Shown: positions 25,483-34,288 of the stretch, one piece after another
Layout: each line of letters starts with the position of its first letter
How positions within the stretch are numbered: the stretch's first letter is position 1
Notes under the pieces: generated by a model
The model's database searches: none
The model's input: the letters and a program-made list of their open reading frames with translations, nothing else
What the model was told of the DNA's origin: nothing
Assembly (NCBI GenBank): GCA_035967975.1
Contig: JAWQFQ010000008.1
Location: 1-64,000 of the forward strand
Origin: Scytonema sp035967975
GTDB lineage: Bacteria; Cyanobacteriota; Cyanobacteriia; Cyanobacteriales; Nostocaceae
Direction of reading: 5' to 3'
Length of the DNA: 64,000 nucleotides
Position numbers and translations under genes: made by a program

Positions 25483-26199
25483 GTGAACAGACATTTTCAA
25501 TCATTGAGTAAATCAGTTAAGTTTCTTGGTGCTATGGGTGGTGGAATACTCGTTAGTTTATTAGTAATTCCACAGCAAGCAGGAGCGCAGCTACGGTCTA
25601 CACCAGGAGTAAACCCCTGTCCTAGCGTTTTCTACGAACAGCCACATAATTATCGGGTACTGGTTCCTCAAGGATGCCCAGCTAATGCTTATACTCAACA
25701 ACAGATTAATCTGGGGCGTTTACCAGCAGCTAACTACGGTACCTATTCAGCTAACCCAACTCCAGAACAAGTCAGGAGAGGTGTCGGTGGTGAATACCCA
25801 TCTACTACAGGGGTTTATCGTCAACCCGTAGTTTCTCCTCGAAACCAAGTGAGAACAATTCCTGCACCAGAAACGAGACAAAATGCGATCGCCTATGTCT
25901 CACCTACCAATGGTCAAGTCTCTGTAAGACTAAAGAATGATACAAACGTTGGTATTAACTACGAAGCTATCGGATATACAGAACGTCGAGTTCTCCAACC
26001 AGGACAAGAAGTCGTACTGAGAAATTTACCAGTGCCTGTGTCAATTACTACAGTACGTCTAGATGATGGATTTGTTCAAGTCCTTCCAACATCCACTGAG
26101 TCTGGAGTCATTGGGTTTACTTTGGACGAACAAAGAAATGTGGATGATAATCAGGGTGTCATTAGAATTCAACAAGATGGTCAAGTATTTTTGAATTAA
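25483..26199 (+). CDS. Exported protein of unknown function
   Basis: A 239-residue protein with a signal peptide (FLGAMGGGILVSLLVIPQQAGAQ; cleavage probably after AGA, about residue 34). The mature part has Cys residues (GVNPCPSVFYEQP, VPQGCPA), a Pro/Arg/Gln-rich middle, and a beta-rich C-terminal domain (GQVSVRLKNDTNVGINYEAIG, then VLQPGQEVVLRNLPVPVSI). The GTG start follows ACAGGAGGTAAAT, a strong ribosome binding site; the frame is open further upstream to 25408 but without one. Probably periplasmic or cell-wall located. Confidence 0.8.
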   Translation: MNRHFQSLSKSVKFLGAMGGGILVSLLVIPQQAGAQLRSTPGVNPCPSVFYEQPHNYRVLVPQGCPANAYTQQQINLGRLPAANYGTYSANPTPEQVRRGVGGEYPSTTGVYRQPVVSPRNQVRTIPAPETRQNAIAYVSPTNGQVSVRLKNDTNVGINYEAIGYTERRVLQPGQEVVLRNLPVPVSITTVRLDDGFVQVLPTSTESGVIGFTLDEQRNVDDNQGVIRIQQDGQVFLN

Positions 26200-26242
26200 C
26201 TTGTTAGCAATTAGCAGTTAGCAATTAGCTGTTCGCTGTTAG

Positions 26243-27298
26243 CTAATTGCTAGTTTTCCGTCGCAGTTGAGTTAGTCTATCAAGCAATAGCACTTCTTGT
26301 TGACTGTTTTTCAGCACTTGAGCCAGTGCGATCGCTCTCTCATAAAAGTTGCTAGCGGTTGTGTAATTACCCATTTGCTCGTATACGCGAGCGTAGGACT
26401 CAAAAGAGTTGAGTTGTTCTTGCAAACTTTGTAACTCTTGAGCGAGAGCTAATCTATCCTCCAACAAGTCAAAAGCGCGTTCGTAGCGTCCGACATGACT
26501 GTGAGCGATAACTAAACCGTCAATTGCGCGAATTTGATTGATGCGATCGCGAGACATTTTCGCTATTCGCAAAGCCGCTCCATAAGCACCAATAGTATCC
26601 GCATAGTTTTTTGTCCCCAAGTAAGCATCACCTAAATTGTTTAAAGTCGTCGCTTCACCGATAGCATCATTCATTTGACGCCGATAAACCAAAGCATTTT
26701 CATAGAGTTTTATTGCTCTGTTGTAATCTCCTAGTCTCGCCGTTGCTAAACCCAGATTACTGAGAGAAAGCCCTTGACCTTCGATATTTTTTAAGTTGCG
26801 AGCAATTTCTAGAGCATCATTAAAGGTTTTAAAAGCAGAGGAATATTCTCCTTTCTGTAAAAATAAACCACCGATATTATTTAATCCAAAAATTTGACCT
26901 TGAAAATCTTGGACATCGCGAGCTATAGCCAATCGTCGGCGCATAGCATCTTCTGCTTCTTTGTAACGCCCCAATTGCACGTAACCCTTACTTAAAGAAT
27001 CATAAGTTAGACCTTGTGCCTTTATATCCTTAAGACTGTGATAAATTTTTAAGGCTTGCAACCAAGACTCTACCGCTTTATCGGGTCTTCCTTGTCGATA
27101 TTCTTCTTCCCCCTGACGTAGAAAACTGTCCGCTTCATCGGTTAACTGTTGAAAGACCGAACGGTTGACTTGATTGTGAAGTTGCTCGGTAATATCAGCA
27201 GCAGTAGCAGTCATTGGATTCAGCAACAAAGCCAACAGTAAAAGGAAATTTGTCCCTGATGATAAATTCCATTTTTTCATAAGAGTTACCCGTGTCAT
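26243..27298 (-). CDS. Exported TPR-repeat protein
   Basis: A 351-residue protein with a signal peptide (LLLLALLLNPMTATAA, about 18-34) and about six tetratricopeptide repeats (for example YDSLSKGYVQLGRYKEAEDA, LNNIGGLFLQKGEYSSAFKT, LSNLGLATARLGDYNRAIKL, LNNLGDAYLGTKNYADTIGA). TPR arrays bind partner proteins. The location is probably periplasmic. The start could be ATG 27298 or ATG 27280. It lies 69 bp downstream of the sigma-like gene on the same strand, so the two may be co-transcribed. Confidence 0.85.
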   Translation of the reverse strand: MTRVTLMKKWNLSSGTNFLLLLALLLNPMTATAADITEQLHNQVNRSVFQQLTDEADSFLRQGEEEYRQGRPDKAVESWLQALKIYHSLKDIKAQGLTYDSLSKGYVQLGRYKEAEDAMRRRLAIARDVQDFQGQIFGLNNIGGLFLQKGEYSSAFKTFNDALEIARNLKNIEGQGLSLSNLGLATARLGDYNRAIKLYENALVYRRQMNDAIGEATTLNNLGDAYLGTKNYADTIGAYGAALRIAKMSRDRINQIRAIDGLVIAHSHVGRYERAFDLLEDRLALAQELQSLQEQLNSFESYARVYEQMGNYTTASNFYERAIALAQVLKNSQQEVLLLDRLTQLRRKTSN

Positions 27299-27367
27299 TG
27301 AGGCTTTAAGTAGAAAATTTTACAAGCTAAAATAAAAGTTACCAAGAAACCCGCAGTTTACGTATTA

Positions 27368-28009
27368 CTACGCAATTCCTGGTTGAAGGAATTTTTCCCC
27401 TAAGTAGATGGTGCGAATATCTGTTGGTAATTTTTCCTCTAACATACGATAACCTTGTTGGAGCAAATTTGCTACTTCATGAGGAGCAATGGCTTCCCCT
27501 TCAGCTTGTAGGTAAGCAGCAATTCTCGTGTCGCTCCAGTGGAACGTTTGCGACATCAAAACCATCAATCGCAACATTGGGGAGAGTTGGTCTAAAGCCT
27601 GTTCCACGTAGCACCAAAGCGGTGGAGAAGTTGTCTTGAGAGAATAATGAATTGCTTCTGTTGGAGGTAATTGAATTTCATTAATACAGTACGCGGTCAT
27701 ATTAATCAGCCAATTTTGCAAGGTCAGACCTTCTCTGGCTAATTGACCGTTACTTAAATCCAGTCCGCGAAGTTCGTAGTAGATATGTCGCCATGTCAGA
27801 GCAAACAGATAATCAGCTTGTACGGGCGATCGCGCTGAATGCCGAATCAAAGTATAGACTATGGGAGTATAACGACAAAAAATTGCCGTAAAGAATCTAC
27901 CAGCATCCGGGTTTTGCTGAAACAGCGTCAGCAGCTCTTGGTCGCTGTGATGAAACAGCGCCTTTACTAGTGGATGACTAGCTTCAGTGAAATGAGGAAT
28001 CTGTACCAT
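27368..28009 (-). CDS. Sigma-70/ECF-like protein
   Basis: A 213-residue protein. Residues about 25-85 resemble sigma region 2 (FTAIFCRYTPIVYTLIRHSA, DYLFALTWRHIYYELRGLDL). Residues about 135-200 resemble region 4 (LDQLSPMLRLMVLMSQTFHW then SDTRIAAYL). Region 2.4 is poorly conserved, so promoter recognition is uncertain. Small sigma-like proteins of this kind are found in cyanobacteria. Followed on the same strand by the exported TPR protein, which could be a partner. Confidence 0.6.
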   Translation of the reverse strand: MVQIPHFTEASHPLVKALFHHSDQELLTLFQQNPDAGRFFTAIFCRYTPIVYTLIRHSARSPVQADYLFALTWRHIYYELRGLDLSNGQLAREGLTLQNWLINMTAYCINEIQLPPTEAIHYSLKTTSPPLWCYVEQALDQLSPMLRLMVLMSQTFHWSDTRIAAYLQAEGEAIAPHEVANLLQQGYRMLEEKLPTDIRTIYLGEKFLQPGIA

Positions 28010-28204
28010 CCAAGTTAGTATATGTTGCTAGAATTATTGAAGAAATCACAGAAAGAGTCTTGTTATTAATGGAATAATATCCTGCTACTGCTCTATTGAA
28101 AGCGATCGGCTAAAATCTATTGCAGTTGATACACTAGAAAGACAGACTTATGTTAAGTCCTAATCTAGAAAACTCAAAGCGGCAACATTTATATAATCTC
28201 TATT

Positions 28205-28807
28205 GTGTTCATGGTCATAGCAGTTAACGTGTTACAGTCCCTGCTTAGTTCCTATACTATAGGCTCCTTTTTACCATCCTTACCCTTAGATAGCTTATTC
28301 TCTACTCAAGGAATAATGGTGATGCTGCTAGCAGCCTATGCTGGCGCGATGTGGATGTTTCTGACGAGTGCTCCAAAAGTACACACCGTCATGGTATCCG
28401 ATTTAGAAATTGCTCGACAGTTGTATGAAGGGTTGCTCGATTTACCAGCAGCAGAAGTCCCTTTACACTACTACTACAACTACGAACAAACCATCGGCGC
28501 GACGGGAGTCGATCCACTTTACTTATCCAGTAGCCCCACTTTTACTAGTAGCAGAATGAACAATGCTAGTGATGGGCTGTGGTATCAGCTTAAGAAAAAT
28601 ACCCAATTACACGTTATCATTGGAGCGAGTGTAGGTAACAAAAATCAGCAACGCCACGTTTGCTTTGACCGCGACTGCTTGGAGATGATTCTGATGCGAG
28701 TTGAAACCCGTGGCTTAAAATTCAAAATCCGCAACCAGAAACCACTGAACTTTTTGGTTAAAGATTACGAAGGACGCATCATCGAAATGGCTGAGGTGGC
28801 GAATTAG
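28205..28807 (+). CDS. Glyoxalase-like domain protein with N-terminal membrane segment
   Basis: A 200-residue protein. A hydrophobic segment at about 35-53 (GIMVMLLAAYAGAMWMFLT) is followed by a glyoxalase/bleomycin-resistance-like half domain (KVHTVMVSDLEIARQLYEGL, then LHVIIGASV and ending LNFLVKDYEGRIIEMAEV). The metal ligands of true glyoxalases cannot be assigned with confidence. Starts at GTG 28205 or ATG 28211. Conserved cyanobacterial protein of unknown function. Confidence 0.65.
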   Translation: MFMVIAVNVLQSLLSSYTIGSFLPSLPLDSLFSTQGIMVMLLAAYAGAMWMFLTSAPKVHTVMVSDLEIARQLYEGLLDLPAAEVPLHYYYNYEQTIGATGVDPLYLSSSPTFTSSRMNNASDGLWYQLKKNTQLHVIIGASVGNKNQQRHVCFDRDCLEMILMRVETRGLKFKIRNQKPLNFLVKDYEGRIIEMAEVAN

Positions 28808-28880
28808 AACCGCAGATGCACGCAGATGCACGCAGATATTTTTTGATTTTATCTGCGTTTATCCGCGTTCATCTGCGGTT
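28808..28880. repeat. 73-bp inverted repeat (CGCAGAT / ATCTGCG)
   Basis: AACCGCAGATGCACGCAG on the left pairs with the right arm ending TTCATCTGCGGTT, around an AT-rich loop. It sits between convergent genes and could form a strong cruciform or hairpin ending transcription both ways. A half copy is at 10987-11022. Confidence 0.7.
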
Positions 28881-28886
28881 GCAATT

Positions 28887-29345
28887 TTAAATTTCTTCCA
28901 ACTTATTCAGTAGCTCTTGCGCCAAATATAGTAACTTACTTTCATCAATTTCAGGATGAGAATCACAGTTATTATCTTTATGGGTCATAATAACAGCTAA
29001 AACTTTTTTAACCTCTATAAGTCTTTCGTGCGGGTCGCAAATAAGCAAGCATTTCTCGACTTCAACAGCGAACCGACACAGTAGTGTGTCTTGAATTTGC
29101 TCGCGTATCCTAACCGCCAGCCAGTCATCACTTTTTAAAAACGTAGTAACATCTATAATCCTTTGCTGTTCTTCTTCGTCTTCTCCCCATTTTTCTAACC
29201 AATCCCCTTCTACATCCTCAACATAAAGGTAAGCAGCATCAAGCCCATACCTCAGGATGTCATCTTGTAACTTTTGAGCCGCTTCCACAGCGTGCAGAAA
29301 TTCTTCTAATCTCTGCTGACGGTCAGTTACTTTTTCGTTACTCAT
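28887..29345 (-). CDS. Hypothetical acidic protein
   Basis: Not recognised. A 152-residue acidic, mostly helical protein (VTDRQQRLEEFLHAVEAAQK, DWLEKWGEDEEEQQRIIDV, FAVEVEKCLLICDPHERLIE). No signal peptide or membrane segment. Located 59 bp downstream of the next hypothetical gene on the same strand, so probably one transcript. Confidence 0.55.
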   Translation of the reverse strand: MSNEKVTDRQQRLEEFLHAVEAAQKLQDDILRYGLDAAYLYVEDVEGDWLEKWGEDEEEQQRIIDVTTFLKSDDWLAVRIREQIQDTLLCRFAVEVEKCLLICDPHERLIEVKKVLAVIMTHKDNNCDSHPEIDESKLLYLAQELLNKLEEI

Positions 29346-29404
29346 AATGATTCTATTTATTAAGTAATATTGTTATAAAAACTAAACAATTTAACAAGCA
29401 AAGA

Positions 29405-30100
29405 CTATAAATTAAATTTCAAATAAATGCCTATCTTGAGATTATCGCTATTATATAATACTAAATTAACGATTTGATGTATAACATTATTTTTACTAGG
29501 GTCGTAACTTAAGAAAAGACCTCTCTCTATTTCCCAAAATTGCAAATTACTTTTCCAGTCATTAAACTTCTCTTGAAATAATTCTTCAGAAAGGCTAGTC
29601 AATTGAACACAAAGTGGCTTTTCCTGCTTGCTACTAATAATTATATCAGTTGCCATTGAAAGGTCTGCAACATAACGTTTTACAAACGTACCCCCTCGAA
29701 GCTTGACGCTCTTGCTAATGGAATCAACTAAATTAGCGTCTTCTTGACCGAACTCCCCAGCCATTAATTTTTGTCTCCAAACATAGAATTTAGGATCGTT
29801 CTCACTCAGCCATTTAGGAAATAGGTAGCCATACCAATATTTTAGTGTCGGGGTCAGTGCATTTAAAGCTGATTGTTGCTCATCTTCAGAAGGTAGAGAT
29901 TTGACTTTTAGCCAAGCTTCTGCATCTCTAATTATCTGTATCAGAAACAGCATCACAAACTTTTTCGCAGTCAGTGAACCTGGCTTTACATCTTTCACCC
30001 AGCGATTTATCTCGTCTAATCTTTTTGCTAAATAAGGGTCTATTAACCATGCCTGTTTGCGGAGTGACTTCAGTTTATCTTTTATTTCTTCTGCTTGCAA
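29405..30100 (-). CDS. Hypothetical protein, possibly truncated at the N-terminus
   Basis: Not recognised. A 231-residue protein, helical in the first two thirds (LIQIIRDAEAWLKVKSLPSE, LTPTLKYWYGYLFPKWLSEN) and mixed after that (YVADLSMATDIIISSKQEKP), ending in a beta-like tail. The only nearby start is TTG at 30100. The frame stays open about 20 codons further upstream with protein-like sequence (KISEWFEVAYQ) but no ATG, so either an unusual start is used or the 5' end was lost. Confidence 0.5.
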   Translation of the reverse strand: MQAEEIKDKLKSLRKQAWLIDPYLAKRLDEINRWVKDVKPGSLTAKKFVMLFLIQIIRDAEAWLKVKSLPSEDEQQSALNALTPTLKYWYGYLFPKWLSENDPKFYVWRQKLMAGEFGQEDANLVDSISKSVKLRGGTFVKRYVADLSMATDIIISSKQEKPLCVQLTSLSEELFQEKFNDWKSNLQFWEIERGLFLSYDPSKNNVIHQIVNLVLYNSDNLKIGIYLKFNL

Positions 30101-30304
30101 CTGATACGCAACCTCAAACCATTCAGAAATTTTAGATTTCTGATTATTATCATATTTTCGGGAACACTTCTATTAAGTTTGTAGTGTATTTAAGCAGACC
30201 TTACTGAAAATAGTATTCATTATGGTGTTGAAGTTTATGGAAAAATATTTATTTGATAACCTTTCGTGACAAGGGCTTTCATCAGAAACTTAGTCCTAAG
30301 TGTT

Positions 30305-30787
30305 CTACTCACTAGCTCGAAATCGCTCCAGCAACGATTCAATCAAAACAGGTGAAGGGCGAAACGTCGTCTGCTGTAAACGTCCAATAGCAAGCGAGAA
30401 ATTAATCAAATTTTGCTGTGTGGCTATACCCAAAATCCCTAGCAAGCCAATCACATTTAAACCCCGTTGCAAAGCAATCCGCCGTGCATCCCGATCATCT
30501 ACAATAATCAAATCAGCCCCAAGTTGTTCTGCTAGAGCGATTGCTTCTTGCTCTCCTAAATCTAATTGAATTAGTTCCACATCCAGTGGATTTTCTACTG
30601 ATTGAACTTCAAGCCAAGCTGGAGGTTGAGCTATCCAAGCTTGAACGGCTTCAGGTGCTTGGGGCACAGATAACTCATTCAACACAGCTTGAGGAATCAT
30701 CACCTTGCCATATAACTCTGGCAACAAATCAATTAAATCAATCAGCACCAGATAACACAACGGTGAAGTATCCGAGACAACTGCCAT
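30305..30787 (-). CDS. DUF3368 PIN-like toxin
   Basis: A 160-residue PIN-fold protein of the DUF3368 family, predicted RNase toxin. Acidic residues expected in the active site are Asp6 (VSDTSPL), Glu38 (AVLNELS), Glu79 (DLGEQEA) and Asp97/Asp98/Asp100 (IIVDDRDAR). Its ATG overlaps the stop of the upstream antitoxin gene (TAATG), the usual arrangement for coupled translation in toxin-antitoxin operons. Confidence 0.88.
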   Translation of the reverse strand: MAVVSDTSPLCYLVLIDLIDLLPELYGKVMIPQAVLNELSVPQAPEAVQAWIAQPPAWLEVQSVENPLDVELIQLDLGEQEAIALAEQLGADLIIVDDRDARRIALQRGLNVIGLLGILGIATQQNLINFSLAIGRLQQTTFRPSPVLIESLLERFRASE

Positions 30788-31068
30788 TAAATTTCTGTCT
30801 TCCCCTCAACCACTATTTTTTGCATCGTTAGCAAATCTTGCTCAAAATCCGCTTCGTCATAGTGTAAATAGGCTTCTGCTTGCTTGAGAAAATTATCTAC
30901 CTCATAGCGAGAAGATAAATGCAGCATTCTTCCTACCTGTGCAGAAGTAATCACACCCTGCCGATAAGCTTCAATTGCTAAACACTCTAGTACTTTTCGA
31001 GGGAAGTTATCCCACCTTTCCTGAATTGTACTGGCAATTTCGTCGGGCAAGTCAATGGTAATTTGCAC
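30787..31068 (-). CDS. UPF0175-family antitoxin
   Basis: A 93-residue protein. The sequence ITIDLPDEIAS, then LECLAIEAYRQGVITSAQVG and RMLHLSSRYEVDNFLKQ is the UPF0175 pattern, with a helix-turn-helix that probably autoregulates the operon. The acidic C-terminal tail would bind the toxin. GGAGGATGTTACGTGC lies just before the start. Pairs with the DUF3368 protein. Confidence 0.88.
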   Translation of the reverse strand: MQITIDLPDEIASTIQERWDNFPRKVLECLAIEAYRQGVITSAQVGRMLHLSSRYEVDNFLKQAEAYLHYDEADFEQDLLTMQKIVVEGKTEI

Positions 31069-31281
31069 GTAACATCCTCCAGCAAAGAAGGGTGGACTTC
31101 ACAATTTGACGATAATAATAATTTAGCTTATCCATTGAATAAACCATCTTTGATAAGAGCATTCTTAACGTTATTATGATAAATATCTTTCGCAGGTATA
31201 GAGTGCCATAGCTTTTTTCTATTGTAAATGAGATCGCCCACTTCGGGAGACTGACATCTTGCAGCATTCTCAACAAGACCT

Positions 31282-31350
31282 AAAAAACCGGGTTTCTAAA
31301 CGAAAAATTAAGCTTTTTTAGCGTCGTCATTCTCAAGAAACCCGGTTTTT
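31282..31350. repeat. AAACCGGGTTTCT inverted pair (copy 4, long loop)
   Basis: AAAAAACCGGGTTTCT (31282-31297) is mirrored by AGAAACCCGGTTTTT (31336-31350) with a 38-base loop. Related to the AGAAACCCGGTATCT family. Confidence 0.6.
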
Positions 31351-31448
31351 GTTCCTGGTGCAAGATATGAGGAGAGAGCGCTTTACCTCCCTCAGTGTAA
31401 AAGTTGAAATGTTTTTACTATTTGGTATAAAATTTATAAGCGAAAAGG

Positions 31449-31475
31449 GTGCGATATGTCTTAATATATCGCACT
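31449..31475 (-). terminator. Probable terminator of lysS
   Basis: GTGCGATAT and ATATCGCAC form a 9-bp stem. On the minus strand it is followed by CCCTTTTCGCTT. It is located about 25 bp after the lysS stop codon. Confidence 0.6.
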
Positions 31476-31498
31476 CTTTAGCATTCGAGTTTATCGCC

Positions 31499-33022
31499 TC
31501 AAAGCTTAAATTCTTCAGATTCCTGGGATTTTTCAGGCTTGAGTAGCGGGAATGCGATCGCATCTCGAATACTAGCGCAATCTGTCAATAGCATCACCAA
31601 CCTATCAATCCCGATACCCAAACCACCAGTAGGAGGCATACCGTATTCCAAAGCGGTCAAGAAATCTTCATCAACTCCTTGCGCTTCCAAATCACCGGCT
31701 GCTTTTCTTGCTGCTTGGGCTTCCAAACGCTGTCTTTGGTCGATAGGGTCAGTTAACTCCGAGAAGCTATTCGCAGTTTCCCGCCCAACAACGTATAACT
31801 CAAAACGTTCTACCAATCCAGGTTGGGAACGGTGTGGTTTTGCCAATGGTGAAATTTCTACGGGAAAATCAATAACAAAGGTAGGTTGAATTAAGTTTTC
31901 CTCTACCTTTTGCTCAAAAGCTTCATTAAGCAGTTTACCAATAGATAGGCAATCTTCTACACCCTCAAGCCCAGCATTTTTACAAGCAGCTTTCGCCTCT
32001 TCCAAAGTTTGGAACGAGTTAAAATCCAAACCACTATATTCCTTAACCAAATCGTGCATCGTCACACGACGCCAAGGAGGAGTTAAATCCACTGGCGTAC
32101 CTTGGTAAATCACTTGTAAAGTACCGAGAACTTCTTGCGCGACGGTGGTGATAATACCCTCCGTCAGTGCCATCATATCGTTGTAATCGGCATAAGCTTG
32201 ATAAACTTCAATCGAAGTAAATTCCGGATTGTGACGGGTAGAAATTCCCTCATTACGGAAAATCCGTCCCAGTTCAAATACCTTTTCAAAACCACCCACA
32301 ATCAACCGCTTGAGATGGAGTTCTGTTGCAATCCGTAGATACAACTCCATTTCCAGAGTATTGTGGTAAGTCACAAACGGACGCGCATCCGCACCCCCTG
32401 CTTCTGCTTGTAAAACAGGAGTTTCAATTTCAATAAATTCACGCTGTTCCAGGTAACGACGAATACCAGCCGTGATTTGAGCGCGACGACGGAAAGTTTG
32501 ACGAACCTCAGGATTAACAATCAAATCAACATAACGCTGACGGTAGCGCTTAGCAACATCCGTCAACCCATGCCATTTATCCGGTAAGGGTAGAAGGGAT
32601 TTAGTTAAGATAGCGTATTTTTTTACGTATACAGATAACTCGCCCTTTTCAGTCCGTTTAATTGTTCCCTGAACTCCTAAGATGTCGCCGACATCAGTGA
32701 GTTGTTTGAGGTGGTTGAAAGCATCCGCATGATCTGCCATGCTTTCTTCGATCCGCTTTTTCTCCAAATAAAGCTGAATTGTGCCAGTTTCATCTTGTAA
32801 AGTGAAGAAAGCCAGTTTACCGAAAACCCGACGCGCCATAATGCGTCCAGCAACGGACACTTCCAAATCCACTTCTTCACCAGAAGGCAAATCAGCAAAT
32901 TTTTCCTGCAACTCAGCCGCATGATGGGAAAGTTCCCAATGATAGGCATAGGGATTCATGCCTAGCTGCTTGATTTGTTCGACTTTTTCCAGTCGCGTAG
33001 CACGGATATCTTCTTCCGACAT
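31499..33022 (-). CDS. lysS: Lysyl-tRNA synthetase (class II)
   Basis: A 507-residue enzyme that charges tRNA-Lys. The N-terminal OB-fold anticodon-binding domain spans about 52-150 (VSVAGRIMARRVFGKLAFFT). The class II catalytic core carries motif 2 (FRNEGISTRHNPEFTSIEVY) and motif 3 (GGLGIGIDRLVMLLT). The length is normal for bacterial LysS. The gene ends with a short acidic/serine tail (EKSQESEEFKL). It appears to be transcribed alone, with a hairpin after the stop. Confidence 0.97.
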   Translation of the reverse strand: MSEEDIRATRLEKVEQIKQLGMNPYAYHWELSHHAAELQEKFADLPSGEEVDLEVSVAGRIMARRVFGKLAFFTLQDETGTIQLYLEKKRIEESMADHADAFNHLKQLTDVGDILGVQGTIKRTEKGELSVYVKKYAILTKSLLPLPDKWHGLTDVAKRYRQRYVDLIVNPEVRQTFRRRAQITAGIRRYLEQREFIEIETPVLQAEAGGADARPFVTYHNTLEMELYLRIATELHLKRLIVGGFEKVFELGRIFRNEGISTRHNPEFTSIEVYQAYADYNDMMALTEGIITTVAQEVLGTLQVIYQGTPVDLTPPWRRVTMHDLVKEYSGLDFNSFQTLEEAKAACKNAGLEGVEDCLSIGKLLNEAFEQKVEENLIQPTFVIDFPVEISPLAKPHRSQPGLVERFELYVVGRETANSFSELTDPIDQRQRLEAQAARKAAGDLEAQGVDEDFLTALEYGMPPTGGLGIGIDRLVMLLTDCASIRDAIAFPLLKPEKSQESEEFKL

Positions 33023-33084
33023 GGTTAACGAACTAAATAGGGCAAGATTTAATTATAGATATAGCCATCCTACCTGAAGACGAG

Positions 33085-33117
33085 AGAAACCCGGTATCTC
33101 AGAGATACCGGGTTTCT
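33085..33117. repeat. AGAAACCCGGTATCT palindrome (copy 5)
   Basis: A perfect 15-bp stem around CAG between the lysS start and the M48 protease stop; followed by CTTTCCCCCAC. It may serve as a terminator for the protease gene, which ends just beyond it. Confidence 0.75.
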
Positions 33118-33149
33118 CTTTCCCCCACACCCTTACACCCTTATACCCC

Positions 33150-34112
33150 CTATTGCGACCTTTTAATCCGGTTAATTTCCCTTTGCAATTCTTCAAGTTG
33201 TCGGCGTAAACTTTCCACTTCTTCCTGAGAAGCTTGTGCGTCTACATTAACTGCACCAGAAGCGGGAGAACGTTGATAATTTCCTCTTTTAATTTGGCGA
33301 TACTCTTCCGATTCTGCCCATTCTCGCAGGTAGTGAACCCGTTCGACAGCAAAGGGATGGCTGAGAAATGTCCCTCGACCGCCGTTATAAATCAAGAATT
33401 TGTAAATTTGATTTAATCCATCTGAATCAAGTGCTTGGTATTCTTCCGATTGGCGGATAAACTCTTGCAAACTGCATTCATTAGCATATTTGTGACTACC
33501 GCCAGAAATTTTCATCATTGAAGTCATAACGGGATTGAGGTCGTCCATAACTAAAAATGCAGCACGGTCAGCTGACAATTCAGCTTTTCGCCGCCATTCA
33601 TAAAAGGCGTAAATCAACCCTTGACTTAGTAGGTTACCTATGCCTAGGGTTAATTCCCCAATGGCGGAGGCAGCACCCATCGCCCAAATCGCCATTTGAA
33701 TTAAAATAGTATGACCACATTTAATATGCCCCAGCTCATGGGCTAGCACCGCCCTTATTTCGGCTTCGTTCAGCAAGTCTAAAATTCCTGTATTGATGAC
33801 AATATAGGGATGATCTTGCCCCAGTGCATAGCTATTCGCTAAGGGGTTTTGCTCAACAAACAGTGCAGGTTCTGGATAGATATCCAAATCCCGCACGCAT
33901 TCCCGAAACATCTGGTAAATAGTGGAATATTGGCGTGGCCCAACTTGGATGGTGTTACCCATTAGATAAATTAACTGTGGGCGTTCAACGAAAAATTCCA
34001 CAAATTTACGAGCAACAAAATCAAATCCTGGTAAATTTCGCAAGGCTTGCTCGGCTTGGCGATCAAGGGGATGCTTAAAGGCTTCGCTGGAGATTCCTGT
34101 GTATGTAGGCAT
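33150..34112 (-). CDS. M48-family zinc metalloprotease
   Basis: A 320-residue protease. The zinc site is His125-Glu126-x2-His129 (AHELGH), with third ligand Glu178 (AELSADRAAF). Unlike HtpX it has no obvious N-terminal pair of membrane helices; a hydrophobic stretch (ILIQMAIWAMGAASAIGEL) follows the active site. The C-terminal 40 residues form a coiled coil (EEVESLRRQLEELQREINR). Possibly a membrane-associated quality-control protease. The substrate is unknown. Confidence 0.9.
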   Translation of the reverse strand: MPTYTGISSEAFKHPLDRQAEQALRNLPGFDFVARKFVEFFVERPQLIYLMGNTIQVGPRQYSTIYQMFRECVRDLDIYPEPALFVEQNPLANSYALGQDHPYIVINTGILDLLNEAEIRAVLAHELGHIKCGHTILIQMAIWAMGAASAIGELTLGIGNLLSQGLIYAFYEWRRKAELSADRAAFLVMDDLNPVMTSMMKISGGSHKYANECSLQEFIRQSEEYQALDSDGLNQIYKFLIYNGGRGTFLSHPFAVERVHYLREWAESEEYRQIKRGNYQRSPASGAVNVDAQASQEEVESLRRQLEELQREINRIKRSQ

Positions 34113-34288
34113 AAGTTAAGGTACTAGATCGCGAATGAGTGGTTAGTAGTGAGTAGTTAGTGGTTAGTGGTTGGTGGTTAGTATCTATTATGACAACTAA
34201 CTACTATCAACTATCGACTAACAACTGACAATATATAAATATGGGGCGATCGCAAGTAAAAAATTATTTTATAGGGGATTGAAAGCGT

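Larger units (their letters stand above)
31069..31498. other. Intergenic region with two hairpins
   Basis: No gene seen. Contains the palindromic pair at 31282-31350 and the lysS terminator at 31449-31475; the remainder is AT-rich. Confidence 0.55.

Noticed and set aside
25329..25511. 60-codon frame before the exported protein
   Set aside because: It overlaps the well-supported GTG start and ribosome binding site at 25483 and is Lys/Ser-rich low-complexity AT sequence.
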